From Chitinibacter tainanensis DSM 15459 (GTDB lineage Bacteria; Pseudomonadota; Gammaproteobacteria; Burkholderiales; Chitinibacteraceae): DNA of 64,000 nt. The notes under the pieces were generated by a model. That model was given only the letters and a program-made list of their open reading frames with translations. It was not told where the DNA came from and did not search any database. Position 1 is the first letter of the stretch. Each line of letters opens with the position of its first letter. Where the stretch lies: positions 186,001 to 250,000 of the forward strand of contig NZ_AUCN01000018.1 of assembly GCF_000429785.1 (NCBI RefSeq). The letters are read 5' to 3'. This document shows positions 31,145 through 39,571 of this stretch, one piece after another. Both the position numbers and the translations under genes were made by a program.

Positions 31145-31201
31145 ATGATCTGGACCATCAGCAAAGTGCGCTGCCAGAAATGCAACCAGAAGTGCTACTG
31201 A
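31145..31201 (+). CDS. Possible 18-aa Cys-rich small ORF
   Basis: ATG to TGA encodes MIWTISKVRCQKCNQKCY, with a CxxCxxxC pattern that could bind a metal. A weak AAGGGTG lies about six bases upstream and AAGGAGG further back. It lies between the GST gene and a convergent gene. It may be chance; only conservation could show otherwise. Confidence 0.22.
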   Translation: MIWTISKVRCQKCNQKCY

Positions 31202-31218
31202 TCTAACCGCCTTGGCGG

Positions 31219-31638
31219 CTAGATCACATAGTCATCCACATCGGGGCCCAGAATCTGATAGCCATGCTCATGCAGCAGTCGATAGGCCTGATCCAGTTGC
31301 CGGCTAACACGGCGCAATCGTGGTTTTTCGAGCGGAATATGGTTCACCGGTAATTGGTGCCGCTGCAGCCATGCGCGCACCAAGGCAATGCCTTTATCAC
31401 CCAAACCCGGCACGGCCAATAATTTGCGATAACTAAGTTTGGCGATTTGATGAGGCAAGAGCACATCTTGCTGGGTAAACGACAGCAGCGCATTGACTTG
31501 CCGGCGGGTTAGCGGCGCATAATCATCCAGCGCCGGCACGCTGTGGCTGAGCGTTGCCGCGGGGTCACCGTCTGCGGCCGGGCGTTGAGGGCCAGTTTTG
31601 TCAGCCCCCAAGCCCATGAAAGACTCTGTCAGCGACAT
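31219..31638 (-). CDS. Hypothetical protein with helix-hairpin-helix-like region
   Basis: A 139-aa protein I cannot assign. The middle (LSYRKLLAVPGLGDKGIALVRAWLQRH) looks like a helix-hairpin-helix DNA-binding unit, similar to the RNA polymerase alpha C-terminal domain. A basic patch (EKPRLRRVSRQL) follows. The start at 31638 has AAGGA eight bases upstream; nine extra residues in frame to 31665 lack one. It is divergent from the TauE/SafE gene and might be a small regulator of it, which is inference. Confidence 0.55.
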   Translation of the reverse strand: MSLTESFMGLGADKTGPQRPAADGDPAATLSHSVPALDDYAPLTRRQVNALLSFTQQDVLLPHQIAKLSYRKLLAVPGLGDKGIALVRAWLQRHQLPVNHIPLEKPRLRRVSRQLDQAYRLLHEHGYQILGPDVDDYVI

Positions 31639-31754
31639 TGAGCCATTCCTTTGCGCTAAGCGCATGTATTTCGTCAGTTGCCGGCATTATCGCCGAGCCC
31701 AAATAAAAACATTAAGAATATATATTCATTTCAATATAACCATAAGAAATAAAA

Positions 31755-32531
31755 ATGAGCTTAAGTTTGACACTGGCCAGCCAGCTGATCCCGCTCTCTT
31801 TTCTGGCCGGCTTAATAGATGCGGCCATTGGGGGTGGCGGCCTGATTTTATTGCCAGCCTTGTTCACCGCCCTACCCAAAGAGCTACCACTGCATCTCTT
31901 AGGCACCAATAAAATGACCGCGATTTGGGGCACTTTGCTCGCTACCCGGCAATACCTGCGGCAAGTAAAGGTGCCACTGCAGCGCACCCTGCTGCTGGCC
32001 AGCACGGCGGCGTTGGGAAGTTTGCTGGGGGCACATTCGATCGGCTTATTCCCTGCGGCACTATTGCGCCCCGTCGTGGCGGTGCTGCTGCTGGCGATTT
32101 TGCTCTATACCTTGCGCAAACCCGAGCTGGGCCAGCGTGACCAAACCCTAGCCACCCCAAGGCCGATGGCTGCGGGGCTGCTTTTTGGCATTGGAATTGG
32201 CTTTTACGATGGTTTCTTTGGGCCGGGCACCGGGGCCTTCTTGCTGTTCTGGCTGGTGCGTTATGAAGGGCAGCAATTTTTGCGGGCGGCGGCGATAGCC
32301 AAAGTGGTGAATCTAAGCACCAATGCGGCGGCCTTACTGATTTTCGTACCGCAGCAAGCGGTCTTGTGGGGCTTAGCCCTCCCGCTGGCCGTGGCCAATT
32401 TGCTCGGCAGCTGGGTGGGCACCCGGCTGGTACTGCGCTTTGGCAATCGCTTAATCCGCTATTTATTTATCGCTTTGGCGAGCGGACTGCTCATCCGGTT
32501 AGCGTGGCAAATTTTCGCCGACTGGCGCTAG
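31755..32531 (+). CDS. TauE/SafE-family anion transporter
   Basis: A 258-aa integral membrane protein of the TauE/SafE (former DUF81) family, with about eight helices. The two family repeats are visible: LAGLIDAAIGGGGLILLPAL near the start and FGIGIGFYDGFFGPGTGAFL in the middle. Members export sulfite or sulfoacetate, or import other organic anions. Beside genes that release sulfite from sulfonates, sulfite export is a reasonable guess. The upstream region is AT-rich, and I see no sigma-54 site there. Confidence 0.82.
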   Translation: MSLSLTLASQLIPLSFLAGLIDAAIGGGGLILLPALFTALPKELPLHLLGTNKMTAIWGTLLATRQYLRQVKVPLQRTLLLASTAALGSLLGAHSIGLFPAALLRPVVAVLLLAILLYTLRKPELGQRDQTLATPRPMAAGLLFGIGIGFYDGFFGPGTGAFLLFWLVRYEGQQFLRAAAIAKVVNLSTNAAALLIFVPQQAVLWGLALPLAVANLLGSWVGTRLVLRFGNRLIRYLFIALASGLLIRLAWQIFADWR

Positions 32532-32552
32532 CCCTCTTCAGTCCAGTCCAGT

Positions 32553-33686
32553 TCAGGCCAGCGCCTGCGCCAAATCCGCCAGCAAATCGCGCGTATCCTC
32601 AATCCCTACCGATAAGCGCACCAAGTGATCGCCGACCCCCAGCGTTTGTCGCTCTGCCGGGCTCAGATTGGCGTGCGTTTGGAGCGCTGGTACGGTAATC
32701 AGGCTCTCCACCCCGCCCAGACTCTCGGCAAAACTGATCCACTGCAAACGTTCTATCAAGCGGCGAACAGCCGCTTCATCGGGCAAACTAAAACTGATCA
32801 GCGAACCAAACCCGCTGGCGAACTGGGTAATGGCCCGATGGGCCGGGTCACCGGCCAAGCCTGGGTAGCGCAGCTGGCTCACCTGGGGCTGCTGGGCTAA
32901 CCATTGCGCCAGAGCGAGCGCATTGCTCTCCTGCTGCGCCAGGCGCAAAGCCAGGGTTTTAAGGCCACGGACGACTAGCCAGGCATCTTGTGGCCCCAGC
33001 GTTGCACCGATGGCATTTTGCAAATAGCCCAACTCAGCCGCCAAGGCGGCATCGCGCACGGCCACCACCCCGGCAATGGTGTCGTTATGCCCACTCAGGC
33101 TTTTGGATGCCGAGTGCAACACAATATCAGCCCCATAGCATAAGGGCTGAAACCAGAGCGGGCTCAGCAGCGTGTTATCCACGATCAACCGCAATTGCTG
33201 CTGTTGGGCCAGCGCGCTGATGGTGGCAAAATCGGGCGCATCCAGACAGGGATTCGATAAAGACTCCAGCAAAATCGCCTTGGTATTGGGCTGGATGGCC
33301 GCAGCGAATGCCGCCGCGTCATGCAGGGGTACATAGCTAATCTGTAAGCCAAAACGGGCAAACACCTGATCGAGCAAGCGATAGGTGCCGCCATAACAGC
33401 CCGCACTCACCACCAGATGATCGCCGGCCGAAAACAGCGCCAGCACGGTCGACAAGGCGGCCAAACCGCTGGCAAAAGCAAAGCCATGGCTACCCCCTTC
33501 CAGCTCAGCGATGGTGTGCTCCAGTGCCTGCCGGGTTGGATTGCCCGAGCGGCTGTAATCAAACCCTGTACTCTGGCCTAGAGCCGGATGCGCAAAGGTC
33601 GCGGTTTGATAGATGGGTGTGCTGATAGCACCACTATGGGTATCGGTCTGCAAGCCAGCTCTGGCAAGCTGTGTAGCAATATACAT
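32553..33686 (-). CDS. PLP-dependent transsulfuration enzyme (cystathionine gamma-synthase/lyase-like)
   Basis: A 377-aa Cys/Met-metabolism PLP enzyme. The fold-type I features are ASGLAALSTVL for phosphate binding, LRLIVDNTLLSPL with the Asp, and the Schiff-base Lys in VLHSASKSLSGHND. Active-site Tyr and Arg lie in FDYSRSGNPTR. Members include MetB, cystathionine gamma- and beta-lyases, and O-acyl homoserine sulfhydrylases; sequence reading does not choose between them. It follows a polar amino-acid ABC gene set on the same strand (11-bp gap), suggesting use of imported cystine, cystathionine or a related thioether. Confidence 0.85.
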   Translation of the reverse strand: MYIATQLARAGLQTDTHSGAISTPIYQTATFAHPALGQSTGFDYSRSGNPTRQALEHTIAELEGGSHGFAFASGLAALSTVLALFSAGDHLVVSAGCYGGTYRLLDQVFARFGLQISYVPLHDAAAFAAAIQPNTKAILLESLSNPCLDAPDFATISALAQQQQLRLIVDNTLLSPLWFQPLCYGADIVLHSASKSLSGHNDTIAGVVAVRDAALAAELGYLQNAIGATLGPQDAWLVVRGLKTLALRLAQQESNALALAQWLAQQPQVSQLRYPGLAGDPAHRAITQFASGFGSLISFSLPDEAAVRRLIERLQWISFAESLGGVESLITVPALQTHANLSPAERQTLGVGDHLVRLSVGIEDTRDLLADLAQALA

Positions 33687-33697
33687 AGGTTTATTCC

Positions 33698-34372
33698 TTA
33701 ATCACGTGCAGCAATCCGCCCGTAGCGTTCGCCGCACCATTGCAAGCTGGCGCACAAAGCCCAATACACCAGACCAATAAATAGAAAAATCTCTAAAGCG
33801 TACACCTGCTCACGGCTATTGACCTGATTGGCCACAAAGGTAAAGTCAGCCACGCCGACGATATACGCCAGCGAGGTATCTTTAACTAAGGTGACCCATT
33901 GATTAAGCCACGAGGGGCGAATAATGCGCAGCGCCTGCGGCAGCACAATCCAGCGCAAGATTTGCCCGCGGCGCATCCCGCTCGCCTGCGCGGCTTCCCA
34001 CTGCCCGCGCGGCACGGCATGCAAGCCCGCTTGGACGGCATAGGCCAGATAGGCGCCCGAGACCAAGCCCAGCGCCACGATCACGGTCCAGGTGCCGGGC
34101 ACATCCAGGCCAAACACAATCGGCAACAAAAAATAGCACCAGAACATCAGCAGCAACACCGGGATGGCGCGCAAAAATTCACAGCCCCAGCGCAACAGCG
34201 CCCCACCCCAGCCGGCCCACAGTGCCAAACCACCGGCCAGCCCCAGAACGGTGGCCAGCGCCCCGCCCCCCAAGGCCAGCAAAGAGGTTTGCACCAGCCC
34301 TCCCAAAGGGCCTTGCGGCCAGGCGCCAATCAGAAAAAACAGCCAATTATCGGTAATCACCGGCCAATTCAT
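33698..34372 (-). CDS. Polar amino-acid ABC permease (GltK/HisM type)
   Basis: A 224-aa permease with about five helices. The EAA loop is QWEAAQASGMRRGQILRWIVLPQALRIIRP. The ATG at 34372 overlaps the stop of the partner permease (ATGA), as in gltJK. The frame runs far upstream to 34744, but that stretch lies inside the partner gene. With its partner and the binding protein it would import an amino acid; the adjacent transsulfuration gene suggests a sulfur-containing one. Confidence 0.83.
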   Translation of the reverse strand: MNWPVITDNWLFFLIGAWPQGPLGGLVQTSLLALGGGALATVLGLAGGLALWAGWGGALLRWGCEFLRAIPVLLLMFWCYFLLPIVFGLDVPGTWTVIVALGLVSGAYLAYAVQAGLHAVPRGQWEAAQASGMRRGQILRWIVLPQALRIIRPSWLNQWVTLVKDTSLAYIVGVADFTFVANQVNSREQVYALEIFLFIGLVYWALCASLQWCGERYGRIAARD

Positions 34373-35085
34373 TGCTTCGCCTCCAGTCGGGGCTGGGCCC
34401 AGCGCTGTGTCAGTAGATTCAACAGCACATACAGCAGCGTGGCCACCGCAAAGGCCTGAAACGTGAGCAAAGTCTGGGCATCCACCTGACGCGATCGATA
34501 GGATAATTCCATCACCCCAATCGCCATGGTCAGTGAGGTATTTTTGATGGTGTTCAGGCCCTGCCCAAGAAGCGGGATACGGGCAATCTGCCAGGCTTGC
34601 GGCAAAATGATCCAGCGTAAGACCTGCCAAGGTCGCAGGCCATGGGCTTGTGCCGCCTCCCATTGACCACGGGGCACGGCATTGAGCCCCGAGCGCACAT
34701 CTTCGGCCATATAGGCCATGGCATATAAGCTTAATGACCACCACGCGGCCAAAAACTCAAATGAGGGCCAACCCAGACTTAAGTCCTGCCATTGCCAGAG
34801 CACATGGGGGGTATTGAGCCAAATTTTCGCGGCCTCCGGCAGCATCCCGCCCACCGCGAAATACCAAAACAGCACTTGTACCAAAAGCGGCGTATTGCGC
34901 AGCGCATTATGCGGCAGCGCCAGCCAGGGCCAATGCCCTTGCTGCCGCGCTATACCCAGCAGTACCCCCAAGATTAATCCAGTCAGAATGACCGCCGCAG
35001 ACAGCGTGATGGTCAGCACCAGCCCCTGCAAGAGCCAGCCTAGCTGCTCACTGCCCAATAATCCTTGTCCAAGCCATGCTGGCAT
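34369..35085 (-). CDS. Polar amino-acid ABC permease (GltJ/HisQ type)
   Basis: A 238-aa permease with helices from about residue 20 on. The EAA loop is QWEAAQAHGLRPWQVLRWIILPQAWQIARI. The start at 35085 has GGGGAGAAA upstream; the frame is open further to 35199 but through a terminator hairpin. Pairs with the following permease. No ATPase gene accompanies the pair in this window. Confidence 0.83.
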   Translation of the reverse strand: MPAWLGQGLLGSEQLGWLLQGLVLTITLSAAVILTGLILGVLLGIARQQGHWPWLALPHNALRNTPLLVQVLFWYFAVGGMLPEAAKIWLNTPHVLWQWQDLSLGWPSFEFLAAWWSLSLYAMAYMAEDVRSGLNAVPRGQWEAAQAHGLRPWQVLRWIILPQAWQIARIPLLGQGLNTIKNTSLTMAIGVMELSYRSRQVDAQTLLTFQAFAVATLLYVLLNLLTQRWAQPRLEAKQ

Positions 35086-35120
35086 CACTTTCTCCCCAAT
35101 ACAGGCGAATCGCCCGTGGT

Positions 35121-35157
35121 GAAAATAAACCGGCCAGACTGATCGAGTCTGGCCGGT
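35121..35157 (-). terminator. Terminator-like hairpin between binding-protein and permease genes
   Basis: On the minus strand ACCGGCCAGACT-CGATC-AGTCTGGCCGGT, a 12-bp perfect stem, is followed by TTATTTTC. It lies 36 bp before the permease start. Partial termination here would give more binding protein than permease, a common design. Confidence 0.85.
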
Positions 35158-35292
35158 CGGCAGATCGCGGGGGCTGCAGGCATCCGCTCCCCGCTTCACC
35201 CGCCCTGCTACGCCTTGTGCGCTGCACTTGGCACAGGGGCGGATGACAGGGTGCGGGCCTTGATTAGCCGCCCCAGCGCTGAGCTTGCAGGC

Positions 35293-36096
35293 TTAGGTTG
35301 GGTCGCCGATTTTGAAGTCGCGTGGCAATGGTGCTTTGGTTTTGGGGCCAAACCAGCGGTCATAAATCTGTTTGGCCTGACCGGTTTTTTCCAGCTCTTG
35401 CAAAGTGGCGTTCACAAATTTCGCCAAACGCTCTTCGCCGCGCGGCAGGCCAATTCCCTGATATTCACGCGTGAGGGCAAAAGGGGAAATTTCGTATTTG
35501 GCTTTATCGGGGGCATTGGCCAGCAGCGCCAGCAGCTTGGCGTCATCCTGCGTAATCGCCTGCACATTGCCGTTGCGCAAGGCGGTAAACGCCAGCGGGG
35601 TGTCATCGTAGGCCACCACCGGTGTTTGCGGGTATTTCTCGCGCAGCAGCGCTTCCTGCGTCGTGCCCTTATCCACGCCGACACGCAAGGCTTTGATGTC
35701 GTCGGGCTTTTTCAGCACCCCTTTTTTGGCAATAAACTTTTGGCCGGTGGCAAAGTACGGCACGCTAAATTCCACCTGTTTGCGCCGCTCTTCGGTGATG
35801 GTGAAATTTGCGGCCACCAGATCGACTTTATTGGCGGTCAACAGTGGAATTCGATTGGCCGGGTTAGTGGCTTGCAGTTCGAGCTTCACACCGAGCTTTT
35901 TCGCCAAGGCTTGCGCCACATCGACATCCAAACCAGCCGGCTGGCGAGTTTGCGGGTCAACAAAACCAAACGGTGGGTTGCTATCAAATGCGGCCACACG
36001 CAAGACACCGGCTTTTTTAATCTCATCGAGCTTGTCGGCCCAGACTGCGCCAGAGAACAAGGCGAGGGATACAGCTAAAGCAATCGTTTTTTTCAT
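35293..36096 (-). CDS. Polar amino-acid ABC binding protein
   Basis: A 267-aa periplasmic protein of the family-3 solute-binding group, with a signal peptide ending in AVWA. Typical stretches are GVLRVAAFDSNPPFGFVD, GLDVDVAQALAKKLGVKLEL, NKVDLVAANFTITEERRKQV and LRVGVDKGTTQEALL. The Arg in TEERRK would bind the ligand carboxylate. First gene of a unit with two permeases and a transsulfuration enzyme. Glutamate, cystine or a similar amino acid are candidates. Confidence 0.87.
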   Translation of the reverse strand: MKKTIALAVSLALFSGAVWADKLDEIKKAGVLRVAAFDSNPPFGFVDPQTRQPAGLDVDVAQALAKKLGVKLELQATNPANRIPLLTANKVDLVAANFTITEERRKQVEFSVPYFATGQKFIAKKGVLKKPDDIKALRVGVDKGTTQEALLREKYPQTPVVAYDDTPLAFTALRNGNVQAITQDDAKLLALLANAPDKAKYEISPFALTREYQGIGLPRGEERLAKFVNATLQELEKTGQAKQIYDRWFGPKTKAPLPRDFKIGDPT

Positions 36097-36291
36097 CGTA
36101 GGGTCTCTCCCGAAGGTGTTCAGTCACGGCCTGAGATGTTTGCCCACTGCCGCGGCAGACGTGAATCGCTGCTGACTGCATCTTCCCCTAGTTTTGATAT
36201 TCCAATAAATAATATTTTGTGATTTTTATATAACCAAAGACAAATATCCAATGCTCACGATGCTGCGAAGCACGCAGACTCTGGTGCAATC

Positions 36292-36307
36292 TGCTGCGCA
36301 GGCAACA
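36292..36307. promoter_or_regulatory. Putative SfnR-type upstream activating site 3
   Basis: TGCTGCGCAGGCAACA, of the form TGYTG-N6-CARCA, 65 bp upstream of the sigma-54-like element of ssuE. If SfnR binds it, the regulator would control its own operon. Confidence 0.5.
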
Positions 36308-36372
36308 GCGCGCATGCATATTCCAATTTGATCTATGAGAATATTTATTAATTATTTTTAGAAATATACAGC

Positions 36373-36388
36373 CGGCCGTATAGTCGCT
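36373..36388 (+). promoter_or_regulatory. Possible sigma-54 promoter of ssuE-ssuF-sfnR
   Basis: CGGCCGT-ATAG-TCGCT keeps GG and GC ten bases apart, but other positions deviate from TGGCACG-N4-TTGCW. It is 36 bp before the ssuE ATG. Confidence 0.4.
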
Positions 36389-36424
36389 CTCAAGCCATAC
36401 AGAACAACAACGCTTGGAGAGTAT

Positions 36425-37021
36425 ATGTCCACTGTAGTCTTGCTGGCAGGCAGCCCGAGCCAGCCCTCGAAATCCACCGCCTTATTGCAGCGCGCCGCCA
36501 AACTGCTGCGCAGTCAAGGGGTAAAGGTTATTCAGTACGGCGTGCATGACTTTCCAGCCGAAGATCTGATTAACGCCCGCTGGAATAGTCCGGCCATTAG
36601 CGAATTTAAAGCCGTCATTGCCGACAGCGATGGCTTGATTATCAGCACGCCCGTGTACAAAGCGGCGTACAGCGGCGTGATCAAAGCCATTCTTGATCTG
36701 CTGCCTGAGCGGGCACTCGAAGGCAAAGCGGCGCTGGCTTTGGCCACCGGGGGCAGCCCCGGGCATCTGTTGGCGGTGGAATACGCCTTGCAGCCGGTGC
36801 TATCGGCACTGAAAGCCCGCCATATTGTCGGCGGGGTTTACGCCACCGACAAGGATTTTACGAGCCAAGAGCCGACTGGCTACCAAATCGCCCCAGAAAT
36901 CGACGAGCGCCTCGCCTTGGCTATCGGCCATTTCCTGGCGCACTTGAGTAATCCTGGTCGGGTCCAGCTCGACCCGGCCCAGCTGGCCGCTCGCATCCAG
37001 CAGGCCAGCATCAGTATCTGA
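36425..37021 (+). CDS. ssuE: SsuE, NAD(P)H-dependent FMN reductase
   Basis: A 198-aa flavodoxin-like reductase. The phosphate-binding loop is LLAGSPSQPSKSTALL and the substrate loop IISTPVYKAAYSGVIKAILDLLP. SsuE supplies reduced FMN to two-component flavin monooxygenases; here the LLM enzymes at 18482 and 41839 are the likely clients. No canonical SsuD gene was recognised in the window. CTTGGAG precedes the ATG. It is followed 51 bp later by the molybdopterin-binding-like SsuF gene, as in Pseudomonas putida where both are needed for sulfonate use. Confidence 0.9.
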   Translation: MSTVVLLAGSPSQPSKSTALLQRAAKLLRSQGVKVIQYGVHDFPAEDLINARWNSPAISEFKAVIADSDGLIISTPVYKAAYSGVIKAILDLLPERALEGKAALALATGGSPGHLLAVEYALQPVLSALKARHIVGGVYATDKDFTSQEPTGYQIAPEIDERLALAIGHFLAHLSNPGRVQLDPAQLAARIQQASISI

Positions 37022-37072
37022 TTCATTAATGTTTCGTAGCCACTTTCTTTACCTTTCCTGAGGAGCAATACC

Positions 37073-37288
37073 ATGAGCATCAAATCAATCAACGTACGTA
37101 ACCAATTTCGCGGCACCATCAAAGAGATCATCGAAGGGCCAGTGTTATCAGAAGTGGATGTACTCACCCCATCAGGTGTGGTCACTTCGGTCATCACCAC
37201 CCGCTCACTCAAAGAGCTGGATCTGAAACCGGGCCGTGAAGTGATTGCTTTTGTGAAATCAACCGAAGTGTCGATTGCCACATTGTAA
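37073..37288 (+). CDS. ssuF: SsuF/Mop-like TOBE-domain protein
   Basis: A 71-aa single TOBE/Mop domain (INVRNQFRGTIKEIIEGPV, VVTSVITTRSLKELDLKPG, AFVKSTEVSIAT). Such small proteins bind molybdate or similar oxyanions as oligomers. In Pseudomonas putida SsuF is needed for sulfonate and sulfate-ester use, though its exact action is unclear to me. TGAGGAGC precedes the ATG. A hairpin follows the stop. Confidence 0.85.
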   Translation: MSIKSINVRNQFRGTIKEIIEGPVLSEVDVLTPSGVVTSVITTRSLKELDLKPGREVIAFVKSTEVSIATL

Positions 37289-37295
37289 GCACTTG

Positions 37296-37317
37296 CGCTG
37301 GGCATACCTGCCCAGCG
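37296..37317 (+). terminator. Hairpin after ssuF
   Basis: CGCTGGGCA-TACC-TGCCCAGCG, a 9-bp perfect stem 8 bp after the stop, followed by the AT-rich arm of a second inverted repeat instead of a T run. It may lower read-through into sfnR. Confidence 0.55.
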
Positions 37318-37360
37318 TATATTCATCAAGCCATTATTCTGCAGTGTCTTGATGAATATA
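37318..37360. repeat. 13-bp perfect inverted repeat upstream of sfnR
   Basis: TATATTCATCAAG and CTTGATGAATATA flank a 17-nt spacer, 28 bp before the sfnR start. The outer bases continue as ATACCC on the right, linking it to the GGTAT/ATACC family. It could be an operator for sfnR or an mRNA hairpin. Confidence 0.65.
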
Positions 37361-37387
37361 CCCATAAGCCACCACCAGGAGAACGCC

Positions 37388-38497
37388 ATGCCCGATAACT
37401 CGACGACCGTGCTGACCTTTCCCGATCAGGAACAAAGTCCGCTCAGCATTCGGGCCAAAGCCTTGGTATTTGCCGACCCGGAATCCCAGCAATTACTGCA
37501 TGAAGTAGAGCGGGTTGCGCCATCTGAAGCGCCGATTCTCATCCACGGTGAAACCGGTACGGGTAAAGAACTGGTCGCCCGCCATGTGCACCGGATCAGT
37601 GGCAGGAGAGGCCCATTTGTCGCGGTGAATTGCGGCGCAATTAGCGAAACCTTGGCCGAAGCCGAGCTATTCGGGCATGAAGCGGGTGCCTATACCGGCG
37701 CGGTAGGCAGCAAAACCGGCTGGTTCGAGGCGGCCAATGGGGGCACCCTGTTTCTGGATGAAATTGGCGATTTGCCGCTGGCTTTGCAGGTGAAGCTATT
37801 GCGCGTGATTCAGGAGCGCGAGGTGGTACGGGTTGGCGCCCGCAAGCCCACCCCCATTAATGTACGACTGGTTGCGGCCACCAATGTGGACTTGGCGCAG
37901 GCAGTGAATGCCGGGCATTTCCGCCAGGATTTACTCTATCGGCTTAATGTGGTGAGTATCAATATTCCAGCCTTGCGCCAGCGCCGGGCCGATATTCAGC
38001 CGCTGGCCGAGCACTTTTTGGGCATTTATGCCCACAAGCTGGGTTATGGCGCACCCGCCCTCACCCCCGGCAGCGTGCAGGCGTTACAAAGCTACAGCTG
38101 GCCAGGCAATATTCGCGAGCTGGAAAATGTGATGCATTACGCGCTGCTGGTCTCCAGCGGCCGTGAAATCCGCCCCGAACACCTCAAGCTCAACGCCATC
38201 ACCAGCCATGGGCAGGAAACCGCAGGCAGTGGCGACCCGCTGCAAATTATTCGCCAGCAACTGCATAAATTATTTCAGGCTGAGCAGCCTGAGCTCTTTG
38301 AGCAAGTCGAAGATCTACTGGTTCGTTCTGCGTACGAATACACCCGCTACAACCAGGTGCGTACCGCCGAACTTCTAGGGCTCACCCGTAATGTGTTGCG
38401 CACCTTGCTCAAAAGGCATGGTTTGCTGAACGACCCGCACCATCCCACCACCACCACGACGACTGGACGAGAAATAGCATGGAATATCGTAAATTAG
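37388..38497 (+). CDS. sfnR: SfnR-like sigma-54-dependent transcriptional activator
   Basis: A 369-aa bacterial enhancer-binding protein without receiver or GAF sensor domain. The AAA+ core has Walker A GETGTGKE, the sigma-54 contact loop as GAYTGA (usual form GAFTGA), Walker [13 protein letters not shown], the sensor I region LVAATN and the Arg-finger region [13 protein letters not shown]-terminal FIS-type helix-turn-helix ends the protein ([21 protein letters not shown]). This layout and size match SfnR, which controls dimethylsulfone and related sulfur use in Pseudomonas. AGGAGAA precedes the ATG at 37388. It is the only such activator in the window. Confidence 0.88.
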   Translation: MPDNSTTVLTFPDQEQSPLSIRAKALVFADPESQQLLHEVERVAPSEAPILIHGETGTGKELVARHVHRISGRRGPFVAVNCGAISETLAEAELFGHEAGAYTGAVGSKTGWFEAANGGTLFLDEIGDLPLALQVKLLRVIQEREVVRVGARKPTPINVRLVAATNVDLAQAVNAGHFRQDLLYRLNVVSINIPALRQRRADIQPLAEHFLGIYAHKLGYGAPALTPGSVQALQSYSWPGNIRELENVMHYALLVSSGREIRPEHLKLNAITSHGQETAGSGDPLQIIRQQLHKLFQAEQPELFEQVEDLLVRSAYEYTRYNQVRTAELLGLTRNVLRTLLKRHGLLNDPHHPTTTTTTGREIAWNIVN

Positions 38498-39528
38498 GCC
38501 GTACCACACTGGATGTCAGCGTGATTGGCCTGGGCACCATGACCTGGGGCGAACAAAATACCGAAGCTCAGGCCCATGAACAGATTGATTTTGCACTGGC
38601 TGAAGGCGTTAATCTGCTCGATGCAGCCGAAATGTATCCGGTGCCGCCCAAGCCGGAAACCCAGGGCCGCACCGAAAGCTATATCGGTAGCTGGTTTAAA
38701 AAAACCGGCCGCCGCCATGAAGTAGTGCTGGCCACCAAGGCCGCCGGGCCAGTTCGCCAGGCGCATCAGCCCAATCACCTGCGCAATGGCCAAACCCATT
38801 TCACCCGCGAAAGCCTGACTGCGGCACTGGATGCCAGCCTGGCCCGGCTGCAAACCGATTACATCGATCTATACCAGCTGCATTGGCCCGACCGCAGCAC
38901 CAATACTTTTGGCCGTTTGGCCTACCCATGGATCGACGATGAATACACGGTGAGCATTGAAGAAACGCTGTCGGTGCTAGCTGATTTTGTTAAAGCCGGT
39001 AAAGTGCGGCATATCGGGGTGTCGAATGAAACGCCGTGGGGCGTGTCGCGCTTTCTAGCGGCTCATGACCAACTGGGCTTGCCACGCATCGCCAGCATCC
39101 AGAACCCCTACAGCTTACTCAACCGCACCTTTGAAATCGGCCTAGCGGAATTTAGCCACCGTGAACAAGTCGGCCTGCTGGCATATTCGCCACTCGGTTT
39201 TGGCGTGTTAAGTGGCAAATACCTGCATGGCGCGCGGCCGGCAGGTTCCCGCCTGGCCCTGTATGAGCGTTTTAGCCGCTACAACAATCCACAAGCGCAA
39301 GCTGCTACCGAGCAATACGTGGCCTTGGCACAAGCGCATGGCCTGAGCCCAGCTCAACTGGCACTGGCCTTCGTCAATAGCAGGCCTTTTGTTAGCAGTA
39401 ATTTGATCGGGGCCACCAATCTTGAACAGCTAGCCGAAAACATCGGTAGTATTCGCGTGACCCTCAGCCCTGAGGTGATCGCTGCGATTGATGCTATTCA
39501 GGCGCAAATCAGCAACCCTGCGCCGTAA
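38479..39528 (+). CDS. Aldo/keto reductase, Tas-like
   Basis: A 349-aa NADP(H)-dependent reductase of the Tas subgroup. Catalytic residues fit the AKR tetrad: Asp and Tyr in [12 protein letters not shown], Lys in VLATKAAGP, His in [16 protein letters not shown]. It overlaps the sfnR end by 19 bases in another frame, so it is co-transcribed. It may reduce aldehydes formed when dioxygenases split sulfonates into aldehyde and sulfite; this is inference. Confidence 0.87.
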   Translation: MEYRKLGRTTLDVSVIGLGTMTWGEQNTEAQAHEQIDFALAEGVNLLDAAEMYPVPPKPETQGRTESYIGSWFKKTGRRHEVVLATKAAGPVRQAHQPNHLRNGQTHFTRESLTAALDASLARLQTDYIDLYQLHWPDRSTNTFGRLAYPWIDDEYTVSIEETLSVLADFVKAGKVRHIGVSNETPWGVSRFLAAHDQLGLPRIASIQNPYSLLNRTFEIGLAEFSHREQVGLLAYSPLGFGVLSGKYLHGARPAGSRLALYERFSRYNNPQAQAATEQYVALAQAHGLSPAQLALAFVNSRPFVSSNLIGATNLEQLAENIGSIRVTLSPEVIAAIDAIQAQISNPAP

Positions 39529-39571
39529 TCCCTCCCCCCTGGGCCACCAGGGGGGCTCACCGATACCTGCC

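Larger units (their letters stand above)
36097..36424. other. 328-bp divergent control region, amino-acid uptake / ssuE
   Basis: AT-rich in its right half. It holds a TGCTG-N6-CAACA site (36292-36307) and a weak sigma-54-like element (36373-36388), both placed to drive ssuE. I found no sigma-54 element facing the binding-protein gene, which probably uses another promoter. Confidence 0.6.

Noticed and set aside
34373-34744. N-terminal extension of the second amino-acid permease
   Set aside because: The sequence lies in the partner permease in another frame and is not permease-like; the ATGA overlap gives a better start.
36097-36290. Sigma-54 promoter for the amino-acid binding-protein gene
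   Set aside because: No minus-strand GG-N10-GC pair was found in this stretch.
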